Positions 1-10,600 are shown, numbered from the stretch's first letter. The stretch: 64,000 nucleotides of DNA from Chthoniobacter sp. (GCA_021414005.1 JAIOPH010000031.1:47973-111972), one strand, 5' to 3'. Made by a program: numbers and translations. Notes: generated by a model not told the origin, from the letters alone.

Positions 1-1509
1 GTCTTCGCCACGACGACGACGGACGGCGTGGGCGCGTATCGGTTCACCGGGCTGCTCGCGGGCACTTACACGCTCACCGAGACGCAGCCCGCGGGCTATC
101 AGGACGGGCGCGAAACGGTCGGCACGAGCGGCGGCAATACCACGGTGAACGACGTGATTTCCGCCATCGGCGTGGGCGCGGGGAATGACGAAGGTGGGTA
201 TCTTTTCGGAGAGCGAACGCTGCCGGATCTGGTGGTCACGAAGGACGACGGTCTCGATACGGTGCGGCCCGGCGAGGAGATCACCTACACGATCACGCTT
301 CGCAATGTGGGACTCCAGCAGGCCGATGGCGTGGTGGTGAGCGACCAGTTTCCGACCGACCGGCTGGACTTCGTGTCGGCTTCGGCGGGCGGGGTCTTCG
401 ATGCGGGCGCGGGGACGATTACGTGGAACCTCGGCGAGATCACCGGCAGCGGTGCCGAGGTGGTGACGCTGACGATCACGGCGCGGGTGAAAGTGCCCGT
501 CCCCGCAGGTGCGGAGACGGTGGATAACGTCGTGACCGCGACCGATGACGGCAGTGTCGGCCCCGATCCCACGCCGGAGGACAACACCGCATCGGACAGC
601 GACCGCCTGCTCGCTGCGCCCGATCTTTACGTGCTGAAAACCGACGGCCTCGCGGACGCGAAAGTGGGCCAGCAGATCACCTACACGATCACCGGCGGCA
701 ACGCGGGCGATCAGACGGCGGGCGGCGTGGTCATCACCGATACGCTGCCGCCGGGGCTGCGCTTCATCGCGGCGTCCGGCGGCGGGCGACTCGTCGGAGC
801 GCAGGTCGTGTGGAATCTCGGCGACCTCGCGCCGGGCGCGACCTTCCAACTCACCGTCACCGTGCTCGCGGAGGCCCCGGCGGGAGGAAAGGTCGCGGTG
901 AACAACGTGACGATCACCGACCGCTTCGGCGGGAGCGAAGATCTCACGCCGCTGAACAACCTCGCGACCGACCCGACGAACATCGCCGTGGCCAACGCCT
1001 TCGCTTTCGATGGCTTCAACAACTTCGCCAACCATGGCCGCCGCGGCGGACCGCTCCCGCTGATCGGCACGACGGATACTTTCCGCGAAGCTCTGCTGCC
1101 ACTCGCGCCGATGTACAGCGGCGAGGCCGACCCCGGAGCCACGCTCGTCGTTTCGCTCTACAACGCCAAAGGCGAGAACATCGGCGCGCAGACCGTGGTC
1201 GTGGATGCCGGCGGCAACTGGCTGGCCAGCTTCCCCAGCACCACCGTGCGCGACATCCCAAACAGCGTGCAGATTTCCCAACTCAGCGCTTCCTACAGCC
1301 GCGGCGACACCTTCGGGCACAACCTCCGCACCTACTTCTCGCCCGCACTGAACCAGGGCCACTTCTTCCTCTCCGCGGCCAGTGACACCCTCAACTCCGA
1401 ACCCGCCCCGCTCCTCAGCGGCCTCGGCCTCGAAAACCCCCTCCAACTCGGCTCCGTGAAATACGGCGGCGAACTCATCAGCACCCAGGCCACGGCAGGC
1501 GGCTATTGA
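1..1509 (+). CDS. DUF11-repeat surface/secreted protein, 5' end outside window
   Basis: The reading frame is open from the first base, so the protein starts upstream and only its C-terminal part (about 500 residues) is seen. The first visible stretch (GLLAGTYTLTETQPAGYQDG) is typical of an SdrD-B/Cna-B-like beta-sandwich. Two DUF11 (conserved repeat) domains follow, each marked by a TYTIT motif after a P/G-rich lead and a later 'TITWNLG' or 'VVWNLGDL' strand. DUF11 proteins are normally very long, exported and built from repeated Ig-like modules, with roles in surface display or adhesion. The last 170 residues carry no LPXTG, PEP-CTERM or autotransporter barrel that I can recognise, so the anchoring mode is unknown. 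A GTG at 28 is only an internal codon. Confidence 0.85.
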   Translation, partial: VFATTTTDGVGAYRFTGLLAGTYTLTETQPAGYQDGRETVGTSGGNTTVNDVISAIGVGAGNDEGGYLFGERTLPDLVVTKDDGLDTVRPGEEITYTITLRNVGLQQADGVVVSDQFPTDRLDFVSASAGGVFDAGAGTITWNLGEITGSGAEVVTLTITARVKVPVPAGAETVDNVVTATDDGSVGPDPTPEDNTASDSDRLLAAPDLYVLKTDGLADAKVGQQITYTITGGNAGDQTAGGVVITDTLPPGLRFIAASGGGRLVGAQVVWNLGDLAPGATFQLTVTVLAEAPAGGKVAVNNVTITDRFGGSEDLTPLNNLATDPTNIAVANAFAFDGFNNFANHGRRGGPLPLIGTTDTFREALLPLAPMYSGEADPGATLVVSLYNAKGENIGAQTVVVDAGGNWLASFPSTTVRDIPNSVQISQLSASYSRGDTFGHNLRTYFSPALNQGHFFLSAASDTLNSEPAPLLSGLGLENPLQLGSVKYGGELISTQATAGGY

Positions 1510-1626
1510 GTCGGCTCACTTTTGCAAACTCGGCGGGCGGTAGCGGTGGCGCGAAACAATGGATGGGCGGTGTCCGCCAAGCGCCGGTGAGCAGCGTGGG
1601 CGGAGATTGGTTATTCGTTGGGCATT

Positions 1627-2523
1627 ATGAATAACACCCCAACCTCACTCCTCCTCACGGCAGCTTCCTTGGCCGCGGGTGCTTCGCTGGCGATCGCTGG
1701 TGAGGCCGCGCCGTCCAAGAAGACCGTAACGCCCGTCGAACGCGAAGACATCGCCGTGCATCCGATCACGTCGCCGTATTGGAACGAAGACGCCACCATC
1801 ACCACGGATGTGCGCCCGGTTTTTGTCTATCACGCTTTTCCCGGCGAAATCCTCGGCGGCGGACGCGCGGAGGTCACGGCGATGCAACTCCGCATCAAGC
1901 TCACGAACAGTCTCCAACTCGTCGCTTACAAAGATGGATGGGTGAACCTGGACACCCCCGGTTTGAACTCCCAAGGCTGGAATGACCTCGCTGCCGGACT
2001 GAAGTGGGCCTTTTACCAAAACGACGCCAAGCAACTGCACGCAGCGGTCGGTGCGGGCTACGAGTTTGCCTCGGGCGACGATCAGGTGCTGCAGGACGAC
2101 GATGAACTGCGGTTCTGGCTCTCGGTGGACAAGGGCTTTGGCAACCTGCATTTCGGCGCGGTGGTGAACTACCTCCGCTCCATGGGCAACGGTGACGACA
2201 TCCTCGGCAACAGCGACACGGTGAGCTGGCATTTTCACGCTGACTATCAGGTGTGCAAATACTTCAGCCCGGTCTTTGAGGTGAACGGCTACCATGTGGT
2301 GAACAACGACACGGGTCACGATGGCATCAAGACACCCTTTGGCGGTGCGGATGTGGCTGACCTCGGTGGCAACACGCATGAGAGCGTGATTACGGCCGGG
2401 CTCGGCGTGGAAGTGCGTCCGCACGAGCGGCTGGCCCTGCGCGCCGCTTACGAGCTGCCGCTGACGGACAACACCGATGTCTATGGCCACCGCTGGACCT
2501 TCTCCGCGGTGATCAAGTTCTGA
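1627..2523 (+). CDS. outer-membrane beta-barrel-type protein, function unknown
   Basis: Encodes 298 residues. The ATG at 1627 is preferred over the in-frame TTG at 1618 because it places a clean signal peptide (MNNTPTSLLLTAASLAAGAS then LAIAGEA) at the N-terminus. The mature protein alternates aromatic and polar residues in many short strands (for example LRFWLSVDKGFGNLHFGAVV) and ends in WTFSAVIKF. A terminal phenylalanine after an alternating strand is the usual C-terminal signature of outer-membrane barrels. I infer a small transporter-like or MetA-pathway-of-phenol-type barrel but cannot name the family. It stands alone, with a hairpin just downstream separating it from the convergent cyclase gene. 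Confidence 0.7.
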   Translation: MNNTPTSLLLTAASLAAGASLAIAGEAAPSKKTVTPVEREDIAVHPITSPYWNEDATITTDVRPVFVYHAFPGEILGGGRAEVTAMQLRIKLTNSLQLVAYKDGWVNLDTPGLNSQGWNDLAAGLKWAFYQNDAKQLHAAVGAGYEFASGDDQVLQDDDELRFWLSVDKGFGNLHFGAVVNYLRSMGNGDDILGNSDTVSWHFHADYQVCKYFSPVFEVNGYHVVNNDTGHDGIKTPFGGADVADLGGNTHESVITAGLGVEVRPHERLALRAAYELPLTDNTDVYGHRWTFSAVIKF

Positions 2524-2546
2524 TCCGGCTTCTCCTCGCAACGTCC

Positions 2547-2576
2547 CACGTCGGCACCTCTCAGGGTGCCGGCGTG
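2547..2576. terminator. possible bidirectional hairpin between convergent genes
   Basis: A 12-bp stem (2547-2558 with 2565-2576, one G-U pair) encloses a six-base loop. It lies between the stop of the outer-membrane protein gene and the stop codon of the convergent cyclase gene, which falls inside the hairpin. There is no T-run on either side, so this would be a weak or factor-assisted terminator. Confidence 0.4.
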
Positions 2577-5212
2577 GTGGCGAGCGCGATGGCCGCTTCG
2601 AGGTCGAGGGCGCGGCCTTCCTCGCGCGCGGCGTCGATGGCGGGGCCGGTGAAGTCGGGCGCGGCGGCGAGGATGGCGCGGAGGGCGGGATGCTCGGCGA
2701 CATTCGGAACGAGTCCACTGCGGGCGCGGTGGGCCTCGGCGGCACCGAAAAGGCGGGCCGCCCGGTCGTAGTTACGCTCGGCCACGGCGAGAAAGGCGAG
2801 CGAATCAATCGGGTAAGACGCGCCCCAGACATTGCCCAGATCGAGGCTTACGCGCAGGCTCTCCGTGAGGCGGGTGTGCGCGGCGGAAAACTGGCCGAGT
2901 ACCGCGAGGTTCACGCCAGTGGCCCAGGCGAGGATGGCCACGAACCACGCGTCGCCGAGCTGCCGGTAAAGCGCGAGCCCTTCCTCCTCGAGCGTGAGCG
3001 CCGCGGGGAAGTCGCCCGCAGCGGCGGCGAGCACGCCGCGGATGTGCCGGACGTGGGCGTTGAGCCGCGGCTCATTCAATTGCGCCGCGAGCGCGGATGC
3101 TTCATCGAGCAGGCTATTGGTCTCCGGGAGATTCTCGTCGTAGAACGCGTGAAAGCTGAGGTCTGCGAGCGCCTGTGCGGTGCCGCGGGCATCGCCGAGC
3201 TCGCGGAAAATCTCCAGCGCCTCCGTGTGCAATGCGACCGTCGCCGGCATGTCGTCGGCAATCCACGCGAGGCGTCCCGCGGCGGCGAGCGCCTGCGCGC
3301 GGATGGCGTCGCGCGGGGCGGCATCGGGATGGGCGAGTAGCTTCGCGAGGTGCTCGCGCGCCTTTTTAAAAAGCCCGCGCACCTCCACGAAACGCTGCGC
3401 GGCCGTCGCGAGACGCAAGCCTTTCGCCACCTGGCCGGGTAGTTCGAGGCTGGTCTTCACCGCGAGGCGGAGATTCAGGTCTTCGAGTTCCACGGTCTCC
3501 AGCCATCCCTTTTGCTGCGGGCCGCGGAGGTGCGGTGCGGCCTTCTCCGCGTATTCCGTAAAGTAGTCGAGATGCCGCTCGCGGAAGGTATCCTCCTCGC
3601 CGGCGGCGCGCAGTTTTTCCTCCGCGTAGTCCCAGATGGATTCGAGGAGAAAGTAACGCGCGCCGTGCTGGACGCTCTTTTCGACATAGACGAGCGACTT
3701 GTCCACGAGCTGCGTGAGCAGGTCCACGATCTGCCACGCGGGCACGCGGTCGCATGCGCAGACAGCCTCGATGGATTCGAGCGTGCGGCCGCGCGCAAAG
3801 ACGGCGAGCCGGCGCAGGAGCATTCGTTCCGGCTCGGCGAGCAGGTCGTGGCTCCAGTCGATGAGCGAACGCAGCGTCTGCTGGCGCGGCACGGCGGTGC
3901 GGCTGCCGGTGGTGAGCAGGTGAAAGCGGTCGTCCAGCCGCTCGACGATCTGCTGGAGTGTGAGCACGCGGATGCGCGCGGCGGCGAGTTCGATGGCCAG
4001 CGCGATGCCGTCGAGCCGCCAGCAGATTTGCGCGATGACCGGGATGTTTTCGTTCGTCGCCTGAAAGACCGGGCGCGCGATGGTGGCGCGCTCGATGAAA
4101 AGGCGGACGGCCTCGAACTGCCCGAGCCGCGCCAGTGCGTCCGGGCCGGCTGCGAGGTCGCGCCAATGCTCGGGCAGCGAGAGCGGCGCGAGAGGCCACG
4201 CCGTTTCCCCCACGATGCCGAGCGGCTCGCGGCTGCTCGCGAGGATGCGGAGCTGCGGACACGAGCGCAGCAGCGTCTCGGCGAGGCTGGCACAGGCGGC
4301 GACCACATGCTCGCAGTTGTCGAAAATGAGCAGGCACTGCCGGTTGCGGAGGAAGGCGGCGAGCGTGGCCGCGAGCGGACGCCCGGCTTCCTGGCGGACG
4401 TCGAGCGCAGCGGCGACCGTTTCGAGGACGAGCGCGGCGTCCGAGATGGTGGCAAACTCCACGAGCCAGACGCCGTCGCGAAACTGGTCGAAAAGATCGG
4501 CGGCGACCTGCAGCGAGAGGCGCGTCTTGCCGGTGCCGCCGGGGCCGGTGAGCGTGAGCAGGCGGGTGCTGGCGAGGAGGCGCTTCACCTCGGTCATCTC
4601 GCGCTCGCGCCCGACGAAACTGCTGAGTTGCTCGGGCAAATTGTTCGGCACGCTTTCCAGCGAACGCAGCGCGGGAAACTGCGCCGGGAGCTCCGGCGCG
4701 GTGAGCTGGAAAAGCTGCTCCGGCCGCGCGAGATCGCGCAGCCGGTGCTCGCCGAGATGCCGCAGCCCGACGCCGGTGGGGAGCACATCGCGCACGAGTT
4801 CCTGCGTGGGCAGCGAGAGCAGCACCTGCCCGCCGTGCGCGGCGGCTAGGATGCGCGCCACGCGGTTCAGCGCCTGGCCGAAATAATCGCCGTCGCGATG
4901 CTCCGCCGTGCCGGTATGCAGCGCCATGCGGACCTTCAGCGCGCCCGTTTCGCCCCACTCCGCGGCGGCCAGCGCGCGCTGCGCCTCGAGCCCGCCGAGG
5001 AGCGCGCTCACCGGCGTGTCGAAGGCCACGCAGAAGGCATCGCCGATCGTTTTGAAAACGTAGCCGCCCACCGCCGCGAAGGCCTGCCGCAGCAACCGGT
5101 CGTGCTGCGCCAGCGCCACGCGCATCGCGTCCGGCTGCTGCTCCCATTTTTTGGTGCTGCCCTCGATGTCGCTGAAAAGAAACGTGATGGTGCCGGTGGG
5201 CTGGACGTTCAT
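2561..5212 (-). CDS. class III nucleotide cyclase-like - AAA/NB-ARC ATPase - TPR signalling protein
   Basis: Encodes 883 residues. The start is taken at MNVQPTG (5212) because the cyclase domain begins there; the in-frame extension to 5344 is arginine-rich and unlike a protein. Residues 8-170 form a class III adenylate/guanylate cyclase domain with the metal-binding aspartates in FSDIEGST (D15) and IGDAF (D58). Residues ~190-480 are an NB-ARC-like ATPase with Walker A GPGGTGKT (223-230) and a LLIFDNCEH Walker B. The C-terminal ~300 residues are tetratricopeptide-like helices. This is the architecture of large cytoplasmic STAND regulators in soil bacteria, in which the ATPase and TPR parts sense a signal and the cyclase domain makes or once made cAMP. 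The ligand is unknown. No DNA-binding domain is visible. The gene is monocistronic. Confidence 0.85.
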   Translation of the reverse strand: MNVQPTGTITFLFSDIEGSTKKWEQQPDAMRVALAQHDRLLRQAFAAVGGYVFKTIGDAFCVAFDTPVSALLGGLEAQRALAAAEWGETGALKVRMALHTGTAEHRDGDYFGQALNRVARILAAAHGGQVLLSLPTQELVRDVLPTGVGLRHLGEHRLRDLARPEQLFQLTAPELPAQFPALRSLESVPNNLPEQLSSFVGREREMTEVKRLLASTRLLTLTGPGGTGKTRLSLQVAADLFDQFRDGVWLVEFATISDAALVLETVAAALDVRQEAGRPLAATLAAFLRNRQCLLIFDNCEHVVAACASLAETLLRSCPQLRILASSREPLGIVGETAWPLAPLSLPEHWRDLAAGPDALARLGQFEAVRLFIERATIARPVFQATNENIPVIAQICWRLDGIALAIELAAARIRVLTLQQIVERLDDRFHLLTTGSRTAVPRQQTLRSLIDWSHDLLAEPERMLLRRLAVFARGRTLESIEAVCACDRVPAWQIVDLLTQLVDKSLVYVEKSVQHGARYFLLESIWDYAEEKLRAAGEEDTFRERHLDYFTEYAEKAAPHLRGPQQKGWLETVELEDLNLRLAVKTSLELPGQVAKGLRLATAAQRFVEVRGLFKKAREHLAKLLAHPDAAPRDAIRAQALAAAGRLAWIADDMPATVALHTEALEIFRELGDARGTAQALADLSFHAFYDENLPETNSLLDEASALAAQLNEPRLNAHVRHIRGVLAAAAGDFPAALTLEEEGLALYRQLGDAWFVAILAWATGVNLAVLGQFSAAHTRLTESLRVSLDLGNVWGASYPIDSLAFLAVAERNYDRAARLFGAAEAHRARSGLVPNVAEHPALRAILAAAPDFTGPAIDAAREEGRALDLEAAIALATTPAP

Positions 5213-5306
5213 GGCCCGTGAATGTGTGGCAGGCCGGGGTCTTCTGAAAGACCGGAGTTCGCGCCGTATTGCCCAACGTCCACCGACCACGTAGCGTGCG
5301 CGCCTC

Positions 5307-6143
5307 ATGGTCGCCATCGGTTCCCGCAATACTCTCCGCGTCATCCGCCAGGCCCCGCCCGGCGCGTATCTCGATGCCGGTGAGCTGGGCGAGATTCTGC
5401 TCCCGCGCCGCTACGTGGCGCACAGCCTGCCGCCCGGTGCGCTGCTCGACGTATTCCTTTACCGCGACTCCGAAGACCGGCTCGTGGCGACCACCGAGAC
5501 ACCGCTCGCGGCGGTGGGCGAGTTTGCCTTTTTGAAAGTGGTGAGCGCGAATCCGGGGCTGGGCGCTTTTCTGGATTGGGGCTTGAGCAAAGACCTGTTG
5601 CTCCCGCGCCGCGAGCAGACCGCGCCGGTGCAGGCGGGCGAGTGGGTGGTGGTGGCCGTGGTCCTCGATCCTCAGTCCGGTCGCATCGTGGCGTCGATGC
5701 GCCTGAACCGGCATCTCCACCACACGCCGCCGACTTACCACGAAGGTCAGCGCGTGCGGCTGCTCATCTCCGGCTACACGCCGCTCGGCTGCCAGGCCAT
5801 CGTGGAAAACGCCCACGCCGGACTGCTCTACGCGTCCGAGCTGGCCACGCCGCCGCAGCTCGGCGAACGGCTCGACGGCTACGTGCGCCGGGTGCGCGAG
5901 GATGGCAAGATCGACCTCGGGCTCGACCCGGCGGGCTACCGCCGCGTGATCCCGCTCGCGCAGCAAATCATGGAGGCGCTGGCGGCCGGCGGCGGGCGCA
6001 TCGCGTGCGACGATGAAAGTTCGCCCGACGAAATCCGCCGCGCGTTTGGCACGAGCAAAAAAGCATTCAAGCAGGCGCTCGGGGCGCTCTACCGCGACCG
6101 CCGCATCCGCTTCACGCAGCCGGGCGTGGAGCTGGTTGGTTGA
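5307..6143 (+). CDS. CvfB/YitL-like S1 RNA-binding protein
   Basis: Encodes 278 residues, the usual length of the CvfB (YitL) family. The N-terminal two-thirds are tandem S1-like barrels: one ends in the GAFLDWGLSKDLLLP signature and a later one in RVREDGKIDLGLDP. The C-terminal ~60 residues form a winged helix, with SSPDEIRRAFGTSKKAFKQA as the recognition-helix region. In Gram-positives CvfB binds RNA and affects virulence and ribosome-related functions; the exact role here is unknown. The ATG at 5307 follows a 94-bp divergent gap from the cyclase gene. Its 3' end overlaps the convergent rsmA-Nudix gene by 32 bp. Confidence 0.85.
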   Translation: MVAIGSRNTLRVIRQAPPGAYLDAGELGEILLPRRYVAHSLPPGALLDVFLYRDSEDRLVATTETPLAAVGEFAFLKVVSANPGLGAFLDWGLSKDLLLPRREQTAPVQAGEWVVVAVVLDPQSGRIVASMRLNRHLHHTPPTYHEGQRVRLLISGYTPLGCQAIVENAHAGLLYASELATPPQLGERLDGYVRRVREDGKIDLGLDPAGYRRVIPLAQQIMEALAAGGGRIACDDESSPDEIRRAFGTSKKAFKQALGALYRDRRIRFTQPGVELVG

Positions 6144-7458
6144 AAACGCGCCAGCACTCCAGAAAACCCGGCGCGAAATCCTGCGGACGCGCGGCGATCC
6201 AACGCGCGATTTGCGCCACGGTGAAAAACGCCCCGCTCTCGATCTCGGCGGGTGGCAGCCGGAATGGTCCCTCGTGCCGCGCGCGATAGAGCCGCACGAA
6301 TTCCCAGCCGGTCCCCGCGCTCGCCGGCAGCGCCGCGATTTCCTCCACCTCCGCCACCACGCCCAGCTCCTCTGCGACCTCGCGCGGTGCCGTCTCCGCG
6401 TAGTCGTCGCCCGCGTTCACGTGCCCGGCGGCGCTGGAGTCCCACAGGCCGGGACACTTGTCTTTCCAGCGCGAACGCTTTTGCAAAAAAAGATCGCCGC
6501 GCGCGTTGAACACGAAAACGTGGATCGCGCGGTGGCGGAGCTTCTGCGCGTGCGCGTTGAAGCGCGAGGTCTGCCCGGTCACGCGGTCGTTTTCATCCAC
6601 CACGTCGAACATCTCGCCGTGAACATCCTGCGCCCCCGTCGTCGGTTCCATCCCGCGGGCAAAATTCGTCAGCGCGATCCACTGCGCCAGCGACAGCTCC
6701 TCCGCGCGCGTCGTCTCCTCCACGCCGAGCTGCGCGCAGAGCGCCGGCCAGTCGAGCTGCTGGTCGGCGAGATTTTTGCGGAGCTGCTTGCGCCGCTGCG
6801 CGAAACCCTGCTTCACGAGCTTGCGAAAATGTGCGCCGTCGCACTCCGGCAATTCGCCGACCGGACGCGGCGTGAGCGCCACCACCGCGGAGTCCACATT
6901 CGGCGCGGGATGAAAGACCGAGCCCGGCAGCGTGCGCAGATATTTCACCCGCCAGCGCCGTCCGATGAGCAGCGTGAGCGCGCCGTAGGCCTTGGTGCGC
7001 GGCTCCGCGGAGAGCCGTTCCGCGAGCTCCTTTTGCAGCGTGAAAATGAGCGTGCTCACCGGGCTCGGCTCGTCGGTGAACTGGAACAAAATCTGGCTCG
7101 AAACGTAGTAGGGCAGATTGCCCAGCACCTTCACCGGCCCGCGCGCGAACAGCTCCCGCACGTCGAACTCCGTGGCGTCGCCATGCACCATCTCGAGGCC
7201 CGGAAAGCGCTCCTGCAAAAAGCCGCACATTCGCCCGTCCTTCTCGATCAGCAGTCCGTTCGCCGACCGCGCCAGCGCGAATTCAGTAAGCGCACCGAGC
7301 CCCGGCCCCAGCTCCAGCCAGGCCTCGCCCGCTTTCAGCCCGAGCTGCGCCACGATCCAGTCGGCGAGATTTTGATCGTGCAGGAAATTCTGCCCGAGAC
7401 TCCGCGTTGGCTGCATGCCCATCTGCGCGAGCGCGGCGGTGATTGTGGAGAGCTTCAT
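6112..7458 (-). CDS. rsmA: fusion of 16S rRNA dimethyladenosine transferase (RsmA/KsgA) and a Nudix hydrolase
   Basis: Encodes 448 residues in one uninterrupted frame from the ATG at 7458. Residues 1-~270 are a complete RsmA/KsgA: SLGQNFLHD near residue 20, SAM loop LELGPGLGALT (48-58), catalytic NLPY (114-117) and the KsgA C-terminal helical part (QRRKQLRKNL). RsmA dimethylates two adjacent adenines at the 3' end of 16S rRNA late in 30S maturation. Residues ~282-440 are a Nudix domain of the YfcD/isopentenyl-diphosphate-isomerase-like type, with LRHRAIHVFV and a Nudix box from GHVNAG (345) to REVAEELG (359-366). The metal-binding REVAEE is intact; the first box glutamate is aspartate. The usual RsmA is about 270 residues, so the Nudix part is an added module. 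Its substrate is unknown; RNA-cap or nucleotide clean-up linked to ribosome maturation is only a guess. Confidence 0.92.
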   Translation of the reverse strand: MKLSTITAALAQMGMQPTRSLGQNFLHDQNLADWIVAQLGLKAGEAWLELGPGLGALTEFALARSANGLLIEKDGRMCGFLQERFPGLEMVHGDATEFDVRELFARGPVKVLGNLPYYVSSQILFQFTDEPSPVSTLIFTLQKELAERLSAEPRTKAYGALTLLIGRRWRVKYLRTLPGSVFHPAPNVDSAVVALTPRPVGELPECDGAHFRKLVKQGFAQRRKQLRKNLADQQLDWPALCAQLGVEETTRAEELSLAQWIALTNFARGMEPTTGAQDVHGEMFDVVDENDRVTGQTSRFNAHAQKLRHRAIHVFVFNARGDLFLQKRSRWKDKCPGLWDSSAAGHVNAGDDYAETAPREVAEELGVVAEVEEIAALPASAGTGWEFVRLYRARHEGPFRLPPAEIESGAFFTVAQIARWIAARPQDFAPGFLECWRVFNQPAPRPAA

Positions 7459-7625
7459 GGGCGATGGCCGGAAAAACCGGGCGCGCACCCTATGCACGGC
7501 TTCGCGGCGACGCCAGCGCGGGTTGAGCATGGTCTCGAGCGTGGCGGGCGACGCCAATGAAAGGTGAGGGCTCGACAATCGATGTTCCAACACGGAGCAG
7601 TTTTGTGGGTAATAGTAATGAAACC

Positions 7626-10600
7626 ATGATGATTCGATCCATTCATACCCTCGCGCTGGCGCTCACTATCGGCGCGGCCGCCCAAGCCGCGGATGACCGC
7701 GTGGTTTTCAACCGCGATGTGCGCCCGATCCTCGGGGAGTATTGCTTTCACTGTCACGGGCCGGACCCGGCGGCGCGGAAGGAAGGGCTGCGGTTTGATC
7801 GGGAGGAGGGTTTCTTTGGCCAGCGCGAGGATGGCGGGCCGACGGTGGTGAAGGGACATCCGGAAAAGAGTTCGCTCTATGAGCGCATCACGGCGACCGA
7901 TCCGGACGACATCATGCCGCCGCGAAAGGAGCACAAGAAGCTCAAGCCGGAGGAGATCGCGACCTTGAAAAAGTGGATTGAGCAGGGTGCGGAGTGGCAG
8001 GCGCATTGGGCGTTCATTCCGCCAGTGCAGGCAGCGATGCCGGCAGGGGCGGCGCATCCGGTGGATGCGTTCGTGCGGGAAAGGCTGACGGCCGCGGGGT
8101 TGAAGCCGTCGCCCGAGACGGACCGGCGGACGCTGGCGCGGCGGGTGACGCTGGATCTCACAGGGCTGCCGCCCGCGCCGCAGGAGTTGGAGGCTTTCGT
8201 GAGCGACGCCGCGCCCAATGCCTACGAAAAGCTCGTGGACAAGCTGCTGGCTTCGCCGCGTTACGGCGAGCATCGCGCCCGCTACTGGATGGACGCGGCG
8301 CGCTACGGCGACACGCACGGTCTGCATTTCGACAACTACCGGGAGATCTGGCCGTATCGCGAATGGGTCATCAATGCCTTCAACCGCAATCAGCGCTTCG
8401 ACGAGTTCACTGTGGAGCAGATCGGCGGCGATCTTTTGCCGAAGCCGACGCGCGAGCAGCTCATCGCGACGGGCTTTCACCGCTGCAACATCACGACCTC
8501 GGAAGGCGGGACGATCCCGGAGGAAAATCTGGCGAACTACGCGAAGGATCGCGTGGAGACGACGTCGTGGGTGTGGCTCGGGCTCACGTCGAACTGCGCG
8601 GTGTGCCACGATCACAAGTTCGATCCGATTACGCAGAAGGATTTCTACTCGATGACGGCGTTCTTTCGGAACACGACGCAGGCGCACGAGGACAGAAATG
8701 CGCGTGACACTGCGCCGGTACTGGCGGTCCCGGTGGGCGAGGATGCGAAACGCTGGGAGGCGATCCCGAAAGAGATGGCGGCGGCGGATGGGAAGATCGA
8801 AAAGCGCAAGAAGACGATGGCCGCGGACTTTGAAACGTGGCAGGCGGCGGCCAAGGTGAAGGATGTCGAGCGCGCGGCGCAGGCGGGCGCGCTGCTTGCG
8901 CGGATTCCGCTCGATGAAGGCAGCGGCGTAGTGGCGAAGGGCGTGGTGGCCGGCCAGGCGCAGACTTTCAAGCTGCCGGAGGCAATCGCGTGGAAGGCCG
9001 ATGGCAAGAACGGGCCGGCGGCGCAGGTGGGCGAGGGGACGAGCATCGAACTAGGAGAGCTTGGCGACTTTGAAAAGGACCAGGCGTTTACGGCGATGGC
9101 ATGGTGTTTCCGCCCGGCGGAAAGCAACGCCCCGGGGAGCATCATCGCGCGCATGGACAAGTCGGACGGTTTCCGCGGGTGGGACATCTTTTCCGACAAG
9201 AACGAAATCGCGGTGCATCTCGTGAGCAAATGGCAGGACAACGCCCTGAAAGTGGTGACCACCGACGGCGCGGGCAAGCCCGGCCCATGGATGCATGTGG
9301 CCGTGACTTACGATGGCTCGGGGAAGGGGCAGGGCGTGCAGATTTTTGTGAACGGGCGGTTGCGCAAGATGAAGGTGGACACCGACAAGCTCAGCGGAAG
9401 TATTCGGACGAAGCTGCCCTTCATGGTGGGGCGGCGCGGTGGTGGTGGCGAGGTTTTCACCGGGGCCGTGCAGGATGTGGAGCTCTACTCGGGCGTGCTC
9501 CCACCGAAGCAGTTGCTGGCACTCGCCGAGTTGCCCGAGTTGCGGCCCATTCTCGCGAAAGCGGCGGCAGAGCGCACGCCGGAGGAAAAGCAGCGGCTGC
9601 TCGCCTTTTACTCAGCGGACGATCCGCAGACGAGCGAACTGCAGGGGCGGATCGCGGCGCTGGAGAAGGAAAAAGCGGACATTCAAAAGCGCAGCCCGAT
9701 CACCCACATCCAAATGGAACGGGCGAACTCGCAGCCGATGGCGCGGCTGCTCGTGCGCGGGCAGTACGATCAGCCGAAGGATGAGCTGAAACCCGGCGTG
9801 ATCGCCGCGCTGCACCCGATGCCCGAGGGCGCACCGGCCAACCGGCTGGGCCTCGCGCAGTGGCTGGTGGCGAAGGAGAATCCGCTGACCGCGCGCGTCA
9901 CGGTGAACCGCTTCTGGCAGGAAATTTTCGGCACCGGTTTGGTGAAGTCCGCGGCGGATTTCGGCATCATGAGCGAGCCTCCCTCGCACCCCGCGCTGCT
10001 CGACTGGCTGGCGGTGGATTTCCGCGACCACGGCTGGGACGTGAAGCGCCTCATGCGCTTGCTCGTGACCAGCGAGACCTACAAACAGAGCGCCGCGACG
10101 ACGAAGGAAGTCCTCGCCCGCGACCCGGACAACCGCCTGCTGTCCCGCGGCCCGCGCTTCCGCATGGACGCGGAGATGGTGCGCGATTACGCACTCGCGG
10201 CGAGCGGTCTCCTTTCGCCGAAAATCGGCGGCCCGAGTGTGCGTCCGTATCAGCCGCCCGGCGTGTGGGAGGCTGTGGCCATGCCCGAGAGCAACACCCG
10301 CATCTACAAGCCCGACACCGGCGAGGCGCTCTATCGGCGGAGCCTTTACACGTTTTGGAAACGCAGCGCGCCGCCGGCGTCGCTGGAGGTCTTCAACGCG
10401 CCGAGCCGCGAGAACTGCGCAGTTAACCGCGAGCGCACCAACACGCCTCTCCAGGCGCTCGTGACGCTGAACGATCCGCAATACGTCGAGGCCGCGCGCA
10501 ACCTCGCGCAGGCCGCGCTGCAAGCCGCACCGAGCGACCCGAAAGCCACGCTCGATTTCATGGCCCGCCGCGTTCTCTGCCGCCCGCTGCGCTCCACGGA

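Noticed and set aside
3366..5966. Long open frame (866 codons) overlapping the cyclase gene and the CvfB-like gene
   Set aside because: Arg/Ala/His-rich shadow of a GC-rich gene, with no domains; the cyclase frame has full motifs.
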